From Bacillota bacterium (GTDB lineage Bacteria; Bacillota; Dethiobacteria; Dethiobacterales; Dethiobacteraceae): a stretch of 56,355 bases of DNA. Location of the stretch: assembly GCA_012523945.1 (NCBI GenBank), contig JAAYSO010000135.1, positions 1 to 56,355 of the forward strand. The letters are read 5' to 3'. The notes beneath the pieces were generated by a model. That model was not told where the DNA came from, made no database searches, and worked only from the letters and a program-made list of their open reading frames with translations. The position numbers were made by a program, and so were the translations under genes. Below are positions 1 to 7,261 of this stretch, in pieces. Numbering within the stretch: the stretch's first letter is position 1; each line of letters begins with the position of its first letter.

Positions 1-664
1 CAGGACGGTTAAAGAAGGACGTGAAGTAACTTTACTTGTTAGCACCGGACCGGAATTGATTAATGTGGACAATGTGGTTGGCATGCAAAGACGACCCGCA
101 GAGTTAAAACTTGAGGACAGCGGCTTTAAAGTGGATGTAGTGGAGGAATACAGTGATGAGCCGCCGGGAATTGTCATTTCTCAAGATCCCGGCCCTGACC
201 ATAAAATTGCCAAAGGCTCCACGGTAAAAATACGCGTCAGTATCGGGAGCAAACCGATAGAATTGGTTGATTTGACCGGGCGTACCTTGGAGGATGCGGA
301 AAGTTGGTTACAATACTTTGATCTGATTCCGCGCATGGCGGATGAAGTATATAGTGAAGAGTATCCTGCCGGCATTGTTGTTGATCAGTTTCCCGAGCCG
401 GGAGAAAAATTGCAGGCCGGTGATTATGTAGATCTGGTAATTAGTAAAGGTCCGGAAGAACCGCAGCTAGAAAAACATAACATTACTATAATGACTGCCG
501 ATATACCGCAAGGCGAGCTAATTACTGTGATCATTAATGACGAAATGGGCGACCGTGAGGAAACTTATATCAGTGAAGGCCGGCCAATTGAAACTGTCGG
601 CTGGGGCAGTGGCACAGTAGAAGTTCGGTGGGGAAGTCATGTGGAGGTAAAAGCATTTCCTTAA
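1..664 (+). CDS. prkC: Ser/Thr protein kinase PrkC/StkP family, C-terminal PASTA part (5' end outside window)
   Basis: The reading frame is open from base 2 with no start codon needed, so the gene enters from the left and only its C-terminus is present. It shows the end of one PASTA unit, two full PASTA units (xVxxSxGxKP-type ends, 'GIVISQDPGP' and 'GIVVDQFPEPG' cores) and a last beta-rich domain of about 60 residues, as in clostridial PrkC proteins. PASTA repeats lie outside the cell and bind peptidoglycan fragments; the cytoplasmic kinase domain and membrane segment would be upstream. The following rsgA and rpe match the B. subtilis prpC-prkC-cpgA-rpe order, which supports the identity. The kinase domain itself is not visible, so kinase function is inferred. 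Confidence 0.85.
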   Translation, partial: RTVKEGREVTLLVSTGPELINVDNVVGMQRRPAELKLEDSGFKVDVVEEYSDEPPGIVISQDPGPDHKIAKGSTVKIRVSIGSKPIELVDLTGRTLEDAESWLQYFDLIPRMADEVYSEEYPAGIVVDQFPEPGEKLQAGDYVDLVISKGPEEPQLEKHNITIMTADIPQGELITVIINDEMGDREETYISEGRPIETVGWGSGTVEVRWGSHVEVKAFP

Positions 665-684
665 ATCAAGAGGAGGGATATAAT

Positions 685-1554
685 CTGCAGGGAGTAGTGA
701 TCAGGGCAGTAGGAGGTTTTTATGATGTTCGGACCAGGGAGGGCAAGGAGTATCGCTGTCGCGCCCGTGGACGCTTTAAAAAGGACAGGACCAGTATTTA
801 TGTGGGAGACCGCGTAGAATTTACGGTAAACAACGGCGAAGGCGTTCTGGAGACGGTAGAACCGCGGCGAAATTTTTTGCATCGCCCCCCGGTAGCCAAT
901 ATTGACCAGGTTATTATAGTTAGTGCCCTGCAGAATCCGCCTATATCACTCCAGCTTTTAGATCGTTTACTGGTATTGGCTGAAAGCAGACAGCTGCGGG
1001 CGATAATCTGTTTTAATAAAGCAGACTTGCCTCATGATGATGTCGCCGACCCGGTGCGATTTTATGCAGAGGCAGGGTATAAGATATTTTTTACCAGCGC
1101 CAAACTTGGACAAGGCATTGAAGCTTTGCAAAAAGAATTGTGCAGCCGTGTCTCTGTCTTTGCCGGGCCATCAGGAGCCGGGAAATCTTCTTTGCTCAAT
1201 CGCATTAAACCCGGCATAAACTTAAAAACAGGCGCAGTTTCAGACAAAAGCAAAAGAGGCCGTCATACTACCAGACATGTAGAATTGATCCCTCTGGAAG
1301 GGGAAGGGTTTGTGGCCGATACACCCGGTTTTAGCCAACTGGAGCTTTCAGAAATCACTAGCCAACAGCTGCCGTATTATTTTCCCGATTTCTATCCTCA
1401 TGCAGAAAATTGCCGTTTTAATACCTGCATGCATGTCAAGGAACCGGATTGCGGAGTTAAAGCCGCCGTTGAGCAGGGAAAGATTTTAGCTTCACGCTAT
1501 GAAAATTATTTATATTTTTTCGATGAATTGAAACAACAGGAGCGAGAATATTAA
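685..1554 (+). CDS. rsgA: Ribosome small subunit-dependent GTPase A (RsgA/CpgA/YloQ)
   Basis: Circularly permuted GTPase that checks 30S maturation. The order is diagnostic: an OB-fold N-terminus, then G4 (FNKADL), G1 P-loop ([10 protein letters not shown]), G3 (DTPG), and a C-terminal zinc knuckle with Cys/His (CRFNTCMH...C). I place the start at a CTG at 685: the SD AGGAGGG ends at 677, seven bases upstream, and the protein then begins [15 protein letters not shown], which fits the usual RsgA N-terminus. The alternative GTG at 628 would add 19 residues encoded inside the kinase gene and has no good SD. The predicted protein has 289 residues, normal for the family. The stop overlaps the rpe ATG by one base (taATG), so translation is probably coupled. 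Confidence 0.93.
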   Translation: MQGVVIRAVGGFYDVRTREGKEYRCRARGRFKKDRTSIYVGDRVEFTVNNGEGVLETVEPRRNFLHRPPVANIDQVIIVSALQNPPISLQLLDRLLVLAESRQLRAIICFNKADLPHDDVADPVRFYAEAGYKIFFTSAKLGQGIEALQKELCSRVSVFAGPSGAGKSSLLNRIKPGINLKTGAVSDKSKRGRHTTRHVELIPLEGEGFVADTPGFSQLELSEITSQQLPYYFPDFYPHAENCRFNTCMHVKEPDCGVKAAVEQGKILASRYENYLYFFDELKQQEREY

Positions 1555-2198
1555 TGCTGAAGATTGCACCGTCATTACTCTCAGCCGATTTTGCCAGGCT
1601 GGGGGAAGAAGTGAAAAAAGTAGAAGCAGCCGGTGCCCACTGGCTTCATTTTGATATTATGGACGGCCATTTTGTTCCTAATTTGACCATGGGGCCGCTG
1701 ATTGTCAGGGCGCTGCGCAAACATTCTTCACTTTTTTTTGATGTCCATTTGATGATAGAAAAGCCTGAACGTTATTTTGAAGCTTTTGCCCAAGCAGGGG
1801 CCGATTTGCTAACTGTATCGGCGGAAGCCTGTACGCATTTACACCGGGTTTTACAGCAGATTCGTGCTCTAGGCGTGAAAGCCGGAGTAGCATTAAATCC
1901 GGCAACGCCTTTATCGGTGTTGGAGTATGTGCTGGATGAGTTGGATCTGGTCCTGATCATGAGTGTAAATCCCGGTTTTGGCGGCCAGGAGTTTATTCCG
2001 GCCGTATTGCCCAAGATCCGTCAACTTAAAAAAATTGTGGGTGATAAAGCAATAGAAATTCAGGTGGACGGCGGGATTAATGCTCAAACGGCACCACTAG
2101 TGAAAGAGGCAGGGGCCACGGTCCTGGTGGCGGGGACTGCCATTTTTGGACAGGATGATGTGCAGGAAGCAATTAGAGTTTTACAAACAGCTAAATAA
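1554..2198 (+). CDS. rpe: Ribulose-phosphate 3-epimerase
   Basis: Interconverts ribulose-5-phosphate and xylulose-5-phosphate in the pentose phosphate pathway; cytosolic TIM barrel of 214 residues, the usual length. Visible motifs are LLSADFA near the N-terminus, the metal-binding [33 protein letters not shown] and the phosphate-binding VDGGI. The ATG overlaps the rsgA stop. In B. subtilis thiN follows; here the riboflavin operon follows instead. Ribulose-5-phosphate is also a substrate of the RibBA encoded downstream, a metabolic link that may be incidental. Confidence 0.96.
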   Translation: MLKIAPSLLSADFARLGEEVKKVEAAGAHWLHFDIMDGHFVPNLTMGPLIVRALRKHSSLFFDVHLMIEKPERYFEAFAQAGADLLTVSAEACTHLHRVLQQIRALGVKAGVALNPATPLSVLEYVLDELDLVLIMSVNPGFGGQEFIPAVLPKIRQLKKIVGDKAIEIQVDGGINAQTAPLVKEAGATVLVAGTAIFGQDDVQEAIRVLQTAK

Positions 2199-2227
2199 TT
2201 GGTTTAAGTAAAATTTTATGTTATAAT
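2199..2227 (+). promoter_or_regulatory. Sigma-A type promoter of the riboflavin operon
   Basis: TTGGTT at 2199-2204, 17-base spacer, perfect TATAAT at 2222-2227. It starts right after the rpe stop, and the FMN riboswitch begins about 8 bases after the -10 box, where transcription would be expected to start. Confidence 0.8.
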
Positions 2228-2235
2228 AATAAAAA

Positions 2236-2357
2236 TTCCTTCAGGGTACGGTGAGAAGATTTATCTTCAATTCCGAACCGGCGGTAAAGCCCGCGAGCCG
2301 TTATGGCAGATCTGGTGAAATTCCAGAGCCGACAGTAAAGTCTGGATGGGAGAAGGA
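2236..2357 (+). ncRNA. FMN riboswitch (RFN element)
   Basis: The conserved RFN blocks are present in order: a 5' P1 strand (TTCCTTCAGGGT), ATTCCGAACCGGCGGTAAAG, CCCGCGAGCCG, CTGGTGAAATTCCAGAGCCG, ACAGTAAAGTCTGGATGGGA and the closing GAAGGAA that pairs with the 5' end. It lies between a promoter and an intrinsic terminator, ahead of ribD. Known RFN elements bind FMN and then favour the terminator, lowering riboflavin gene expression when FMN is abundant. Confidence 0.97.
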
Positions 2358-2376
2358 AGACAGGTATTTATTATCG

Positions 2377-2407
2377 ACCCTGGGAATTTTCCCGGGGTTT
2401 TTCTTTT
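2377..2407 (+). terminator. Riboswitch-controlled intrinsic terminator
   Basis: Stem CCCTGGGA (2378-2385) with TCCCGGGG (2390-2397), one G-U pair, 4-base loop, then a T-rich run to 2407. It lies 20 bases after the RFN element and just before ribD, the usual expression platform for transcription attenuation. Confidence 0.88.
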
Positions 2408-2424
2408 GGGGTGAAAAGTTAAGT

Positions 2425-3531
2425 ATGAATCAGGACATATATTTTATGCAACTTGCTTTGGATTTGGCCCAAAAGGCCAGAGGTTATACCAGCCCTAATC
2501 CCATGGTGGGAGCTATAATTGTTAAAAACGGGAAAGTTATCGGCTCAGGCTTTCACCAGCGAGCCGGTATGCCCCATGCAGAAATTATCGCCCTGCGGCA
2601 GGTAGGAAAAGAAGCGGCAGGTGCCACCATGTATGTCACACTGGAGCCGTGTGCCCATACAGGCAGGACTGCACCTTGTACGGAAAAAATTATTGCCGCC
2701 GGTATTAAAAGAGTGGTTGTAGCCATGACAGACCCCAATCCCCTGGTGAACGGCAAAGGAATTAAACAATTAAAAGCTGCCGGTCTTGAAGTGCAGTGCG
2801 GAGTTTTGGCACAGGAAGCACGGCAACTGAATGAAGCATTTATAAAGTATATAACTTGTAAGAGACCTTTCAGCGCCTTAAAAACAGGCATGACCCTTGA
2901 CGGGAAAATAGCTACACACACCAAAGCTTCCCGTTGGATTACCGGTGCCGCCTCTCGTCGCTACGGGCATCTTTTACGCCACCAGTATGATGCGATTATG
3001 GTTGGTATAGGCACCGTTTTGGCCGATGATCCCCGCTTAAATACACGTCTGCCGGGAGGGGGCAATGATCCGCTGCGCGTGATTATAGACAGTACGGCAA
3101 AAATACCGCTGACAGCACGTGTGATCTCTGAAAACCCCGAAAGAACAATTATAGCCACTACAGAGGCGGCTGACAAAAAGAAAATAGCTGCTTTACGGGC
3201 AAAAGGAGTAGAAATTATTTCCTTACCGCCAACTGCAGAAGGCAAAGTACCTTTAGGGGAAATGATGACAGTCTTGGGGCAAAAAGAAATTACTTCTGTT
3301 TTGGTGGAAGGAGGAAGCACACTTAATTTTGCACTTTTTGCCGCCGGTTTGATTGATAAAGTCCACTTTTTTATTGCCCCGCTGATCTTTGGGGGAACTG
3401 CTGCACCTACACCCGTAGGCGGTAAAGGTGTGGCCACCGTGGAAGAGGCATGGCGCCTGACTAATGTAAACTATGATTTTTATGAAGATGATATTTTAAT
3501 AACCGGATATGTGCAGTATACAAGAAATTAG
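2425..3531 (+). CDS. ribD: Bifunctional diaminohydroxyphosphoribosylaminopyrimidine deaminase / 5-amino-6-(5-phosphoribosylamino)uracil reductase
   Basis: Second and third steps of riboflavin synthesis from GTP. The N-terminal deaminase domain carries the zinc site (HAE near residue 50, then EPCAHTGRTAPC); the C-terminal RibD reductase domain has LKTGMTLDGKIA and VEGGSTLNFALF. The start is ATG 2425 (368 residues). The frame stays open upstream to a GTG at 2251, but that lies inside the riboswitch and terminator and cannot be the true start. The SD (GGGGTG, 2408-2413) is a little far from the ATG. First gene of ribD-ribE-ribBA-ribH and the direct target of the FMN riboswitch. Confidence 0.96.
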   Translation: MNQDIYFMQLALDLAQKARGYTSPNPMVGAIIVKNGKVIGSGFHQRAGMPHAEIIALRQVGKEAAGATMYVTLEPCAHTGRTAPCTEKIIAAGIKRVVVAMTDPNPLVNGKGIKQLKAAGLEVQCGVLAQEARQLNEAFIKYITCKRPFSALKTGMTLDGKIATHTKASRWITGAASRRYGHLLRHQYDAIMVGIGTVLADDPRLNTRLPGGGNDPLRVIIDSTAKIPLTARVISENPERTIIATTEAADKKKIAALRAKGVEIISLPPTAEGKVPLGEMMTVLGQKEITSVLVEGGSTLNFALFAAGLIDKVHFFIAPLIFGGTAAPTPVGGKGVATVEEAWRLTNVNYDFYEDDILITGYVQYTRN

Positions 3532-3537
3532 AAAGGG

Positions 3538-4197
3538 GTGAACAAAATCTTTACCGGTATTATTCAGGAGCTGGGAGTTGTAGTAAAATTGCAGGTACGG
3601 CAGGATGCCGCCCGTCTTACTGTTGGTGCAGAAAAAGTTTTAGCCGGTGTGCAGCTGGGGGACAGTATTGCTGTAAACGGCGTCTGTTTAACTGTTGTAG
3701 ATTTTTCCGAGCGGCACTTTACAGTGGACATAATGCCGGAAACGTTGCGGCGGACAAATTTGGCTGAATTAAAACCGGGTGACATAGTTAATTTGGAACC
3801 GGCGTTAACTTTGGGAGCACGCCTGGGCGGGCATCTTGTAAGCGGACATATTGATGATGTGGGACGGATAGCGGCCAGACACCAGGAAGGCAATGCCATT
3901 ATTCTTCGCATATCCGCGCCGCCTGCGGTGATGAAGTACATTATCCCCAAGGGCAGCATTGCCGTTGACGGTATCTCTCTAACCGTGACTTCTTTAGAAA
4001 AAAGTGCCTTTACCGTCTCTGTGATTCCGCATACGGCGGCGCAGACTAATTTGGGGCAAAGAAAAGTTAATGATCCGGTTAACCTGGAAAATGATCTCAT
4101 CGGTAAGTATGTGGCCAGATTGCTGGCGGGACAGGAAGAAGACGAAAAAAACGGTGACATTTCCCTGGAGATGTTAACTAATTATGGCTTTCTGTAA
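3538..4197 (+). CDS. ribE: Riboflavin synthase, alpha chain
   Basis: Dismutates two 6,7-dimethyl-8-ribityllumazine molecules into riboflavin. It shows the duplicated lumazine-binding fold: barrel one with FTGIIQELG and AVNGVCLTVV, barrel two with GHLVSGHIDDVG and AVDGISLTVTSL. The start is uncertain. The only NTG codon is GTG 3538, but the SD (AAAGGGG, 3532-3538) runs into it. The family normally begins MFTGI, which aligns with ATC at 3547, eight bases after the SD. Either GTG 3538 or a non-standard ATC start is used; I give the conservative coordinate. Six bases separate it from ribD. Confidence 0.94.
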   Translation: MNKIFTGIIQELGVVVKLQVRQDAARLTVGAEKVLAGVQLGDSIAVNGVCLTVVDFSERHFTVDIMPETLRRTNLAELKPGDIVNLEPALTLGARLGGHLVSGHIDDVGRIAARHQEGNAIILRISAPPAVMKYIIPKGSIAVDGISLTVTSLEKSAFTVSVIPHTAAQTNLGQRKVNDPVNLENDLIGKYVARLLAGQEEDEKNGDISLEMLTNYGFL

Positions 4198-4279
4198 AAC
4201 TTTTGCCGGTTTAAACCGTGAAAATTACCTGGTGTAAGCCGAAGGCATTATTTCAAGTAAATTTAAAGGTGGTGAGAAA

Positions 4280-5476
4280 ATGAAATTCAATACTGTGGCA
4301 GAAGCCATAGAAGATTTAAGGGCTGGAAAAATGGTTGTGGTTGTTGACAGTAAAGACCGTGAAAATGAAGGCGATCTGGTGATGGCGGCGGAAAAGGTAA
4401 CACCGGAAGCCATAAATTTCATGGCCAAGTACGGCAGGGGTTTAATTTGTGTACCACTGACGGCAGAGCGGGTTGATGTCCTTGATTTGCCGCAGATGGT
4501 AACGCAAAATACAGACCGGCACGCAACGGCATTTACAGTTTCCGTAGATGCCAAAAGCTGCACCACAGGCATCTCTGCAGTAGAGCGCTGCTGTACCGTC
4601 CGGGCTTTAATTGATCCGGCAACAGTACCCTCAGATTTGCGTCGTCCCGGTCATATCTTTCCCCTGCGAGCCGCTGCAGGCGGGGTGTTAAGACGAGCCG
4701 GACATACGGAAGCAGCCGTAGATTTGGCAACTTTGGCAGGTTTATATCCGGCCGGAGTAATTTGCGAAATCATGAATGAGGACGGCACCATGGCCAGAGT
4801 TCCGCAATTGTTGGAATTTGTACGCAAGCACCGGTTAAAAATAATCACCATTGCCGATTTAATCAGGTACAGAATGAAAAATGACAAATTAATCTTCCGG
4901 GTTGCCGAAGCCAATTTACCCACAATCTATGGCAACTTTAGAATTATTGCTTATGAAAACAGTCTAGATCAACGGGAACATCTGGCACTGGTTAAAGGAG
5001 AAGTTTCCGGCTCAGAACCGGTGCTGGTGCGCGTCCATTCAGAATGTATGACAGGCGATGTTTTTGGCTCAAAACGCTGCGACTGCGGGCAGCAGTTGGC
5101 TGCCGCTTTAAAGCAAATTAATCAAGAAGGCAGGGGAGTTTTGGTCTATATGCGTCAGGAAGGACGCGGCATCGGGCTTGCCAATAAAATTAAGGCTTAC
5201 TCCCTGCAGGATAAAGGTAAAGACACAGTTGAAGCCAATGAAGCTTTAGGCTTTCCCGCCGATTTGCGTGATTACGGTCTGGGGGCGCAAATTCTGGTCG
5301 ATTTAGGTGTACGCAATTTGCGTCTGATGACAAATAATCCGCGCAAAATTAAAGGTTTAGAAGGGTATGGGCTTGCCGTTGTAGAACGAATTCCTTTGGA
5401 AATAGAACCTTCTACTGATAATAAAGCTTATCTTTTAGCTAAAAAACACAAATTAGGGCACTTGTTAGCCCATTAA
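4280..5476 (+). CDS. ribBA: Bifunctional 3,4-dihydroxy-2-butanone 4-phosphate synthase / GTP cyclohydrolase II
   Basis: Makes both precursors of the riboflavin ring. The RibB half (about residues 1-200) has [27 protein letters not shown] and GHTEAAVDL. The RibA half (about 205-398) has [21 protein letters not shown], which includes the zinc cysteines, then RQEGRGIGL and LMTNNPRKI. The length of 398 residues matches other fused RibBA proteins. The ATG follows a good SD (AAAGGTGG). The 82-base gap after ribE holds no feature I can support. It lies in the FMN-regulated operon, between ribE and ribH. Confidence 0.97.
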   Translation: MKFNTVAEAIEDLRAGKMVVVVDSKDRENEGDLVMAAEKVTPEAINFMAKYGRGLICVPLTAERVDVLDLPQMVTQNTDRHATAFTVSVDAKSCTTGISAVERCCTVRALIDPATVPSDLRRPGHIFPLRAAAGGVLRRAGHTEAAVDLATLAGLYPAGVICEIMNEDGTMARVPQLLEFVRKHRLKIITIADLIRYRMKNDKLIFRVAEANLPTIYGNFRIIAYENSLDQREHLALVKGEVSGSEPVLVRVHSECMTGDVFGSKRCDCGQQLAAALKQINQEGRGVLVYMRQEGRGIGLANKIKAYSLQDKGKDTVEANEALGFPADLRDYGLGAQILVDLGVRNLRLMTNNPRKIKGLEGYGLAVVERIPLEIEPSTDNKAYLLAKKHKLGHLLAH

Positions 5477-5512
5477 TTTGTTTTTCAGCCATTAAATTGC
5501 AAGGAGGTTACT

Positions 5513-5980
5513 ATGCATAAAGTTTATGAAGGACAACTGGTTGGTCGTAACTATAGATTCGCCATTGTCGTGGGCAGGTTTAATGAATTTATTACCAATA
5601 AACTGCTCAGCGGTTGTTTGGATGCATTAAAACGGCATGATGTGGCTGCCGAAAATATTGAAATAGCCTGGGTACCGGGCGCGTTTGAAATTCCTTTGGC
5701 GGCTAAGAAGCTGGCGGTAAGCAGACGCTATGATGCCATCATCTGTTTAGGTGCAGTAATTCGCGGAGCAACACCTCATTTTGACTTGGTTGCCGGCGAG
5801 GTGGCCAAGGGTGTGGCCAAAGTTAGTTTGGATAGTTCTGTGCCGGTAATTTTCGGTGTTATTACCACCGATACACTTGAACAAGCCATTGAACGTGCAG
5901 GCACAAAAGCAGGCAATAAAGGCTGGGATGCAGCTGTCAGTGCTCTGGAAATGGCAGATCTGCTGCATAAAATTAAGTAA
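5513..5980 (+). CDS. ribH: 6,7-dimethyl-8-ribityllumazine synthase
   Basis: Condenses the pyrimidine and butanone-phosphate intermediates, the step before riboflavin synthase; it normally assembles into an icosahedral shell. 155 residues. Motifs are GRFNEFI near the N-terminus, [24 protein letters not shown] with the catalytic His, and [15 protein letters not shown]. The SD AAGGAGG lies seven bases before the ATG. Only 26 bases separate its stop from the proposed sigma-factor start, and no terminator is visible between them. Confidence 0.97.
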   Translation: MHKVYEGQLVGRNYRFAIVVGRFNEFITNKLLSGCLDALKRHDVAAENIEIAWVPGAFEIPLAAKKLAVSRRYDAIICLGAVIRGATPHFDLVAGEVAKGVAKVSLDSSVPVIFGVITTDTLEQAIERAGTKAGNKGWDAAVSALEMADLLHKIK

Positions 5981-6006
5981 CCGCAACAAGAAGGAAGGTG
6001 AGCGTC

Positions 6007-6636
6007 TTGTCTGAGCAGGAAAAACTGCTGGTCAGCCGTTGTCAAAAAGGAGATCTGCATGCATATGACCTTTTAATGCAAAAATATGAAAAAAAAGTTT
6101 ATACATTGTGCTATCGTATGACCGGTAATAAAGAAGATGCGGCAGATTTGGCGCAAGAATCTTTCTTAAAGGCATTTCGGGCGCTGCCTTCTTTCCAGGG
6201 ACAGTCAAGTTTTTCCACCTGGCTGTTTCGCATTGTGACAAATACCTGCCTCGATGAACGCCGGAAACGGCAGAGAAAGCCGCACATATACTCTTTGGAT
6301 AATCCGCTTTCCACTGCAGACGGTGAAATCCAGCTTGAATTTGCCGATGAAGGGCCGGGTCCCCTCCAGATCACTTTAGAGCAAGAACTACAAAAAGAAA
6401 TTCAAGAGCTATTGCACCGGCTTCCCCCCAAGCAGCGTGCCATCATCATTATGCGTGATCTGCAGGGATTTAGCTATGAAGAAATGGCGGAGGCTTTAGA
6501 GATAAGTTTGGGTACAGTAAAATCACGCCTCAGTCGCGCCCGTTCCCGTCTGCGGGAGCTCTATCTGCAAAGAGAGGAACAAAAAGAGTCACAATTACAT
6601 CTAAAAGAAAAAAGGGGGGCGGATTATGAACTGTGA
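6007..6636 (+). CDS. ECF (sigma-70 family, SigW-like) RNA polymerase sigma factor
   Basis: Region 2 is clear (MQKYEKKVYTLCYR, DAADLAQESFLKAFR, FSTWLFRIVTNTCLDERRK), as is region 4 (LPPKQRAIIIMRDLQGFSYEEMAEAL, then the helix-turn-helix SLGTVKSRLSRARSRLRE). About 209 residues, typical of SigW-type ECF factors. TTG 6007 is preferred over GTG 5998 because the SD AAGGAAGG (5991-5998) runs into the GTG but sits eight bases from the TTG. The 3' end overlaps the anti-sigma gene by 11 bases. ECF factors usually drive envelope-stress regulons; the regulon here cannot be read from the sequence. Confidence 0.93.
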   Translation: MSEQEKLLVSRCQKGDLHAYDLLMQKYEKKVYTLCYRMTGNKEDAADLAQESFLKAFRALPSFQGQSSFSTWLFRIVTNTCLDERRKRQRKPHIYSLDNPLSTADGEIQLEFADEGPGPLQITLEQELQKEIQELLHRLPPKQRAIIIMRDLQGFSYEEMAEALEISLGTVKSRLSRARSRLRELYLQREEQKESQLHLKEKRGADYEL

Positions 6637-7261
6637 ACAAAGCAGACAATATATATGTGAATATCTGGACGGCTTACTTAATCCTGAAACACAAGAAGCA
6701 CTGGAAGCCCATCTTGCGCAATGTGTTCAGTGCCGGGCTGAAATCCATGAGCTTAAGGCAAGTATTGCCTGGCTGCAACAGGCAGAAGAAGTTCAGCCAC
6801 CGGCAAATTTGCGGCAAAATGTTTTACTAAAACTGCAAAGTGAAGCAAAAATAAAGCAAGTATTTTTGCCCAAACAAATATTGCAATTTGTGGCAGCTGC
6901 CGCCGTCTTTATTTTACTTGTAGCGGGGAATGTACTGCCACCGGGTGGAAAAAATGAGTTAGCCACCCAGAACGAAATATTTTTAATGGGTGCAAGGGAG
7001 GCGTTTGAAGTTGCGGAAAACGCCGGGGAGAGCCAAGAAATTTTAAGTATTGAGGAGGATATTCCTCTGGATATGAAACAAGTCCAGGAAAATGCAACGG
7101 TGCAAGATTCACCTCCCCAATTTGCATCTGCCCCCGAAAAAGCTGCCGGCGGTTTAAAAGGTCCGTCTTGGCGGGACTGGCTGAATGTAATCGGCATTCC
7201 CGTTTTCCTGATCTTAATTTGGCGATTATATATAGAAAGGAAGCGTTGCCGTGAAGAATAA
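6626..7261 (+). CDS. Membrane anti-sigma factor with zinc-finger (ZAS) domain
   Basis: The N-terminal 50 residues carry the zinc anti-sigma motif (HLAQCVQC, with an earlier Cys at position 3) that binds ECF sigma factors. A hydrophobic segment follows at about residues 75-100 (FVAAAAVFILLVAGNVL), then a roughly 85-residue acidic stretch, and a second hydrophobic segment near the C-terminus (VIGIPVFLILIWRLY). With two membrane spans the middle part would be extracytoplasmic, a possible site for regulated proteolysis like RsiW. The RseP/RasP-type protease at 35333 could act on it; that is inference. It overlaps both neighbours by 11 bases. Confidence 0.85.
   Translation: MNCEQSRQYICEYLDGLLNPETQEALEAHLAQCVQCRAEIHELKASIAWLQQAEEVQPPANLRQNVLLKLQSEAKIKQVFLPKQILQFVAAAAVFILLVAGNVLPPGGKNELATQNEIFLMGAREAFEVAENAGESQEILSIEEDIPLDMKQVQENATVQDSPPQFASAPEKAAGGLKGPSWRDWLNVIGIPVFLILIWRLYIERKRCREE

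Noticed and set aside
2251-2424. In-frame GTG extension of ribD through the riboswitch
   Set aside because: The region is the RFN element and terminator; the family N-terminus begins at ATG 2425.
3564-4160. 198-codon minus-strand ORF opposite ribE
   Set aside because: Composition mirrors the ribE codons; no independent coding evidence.
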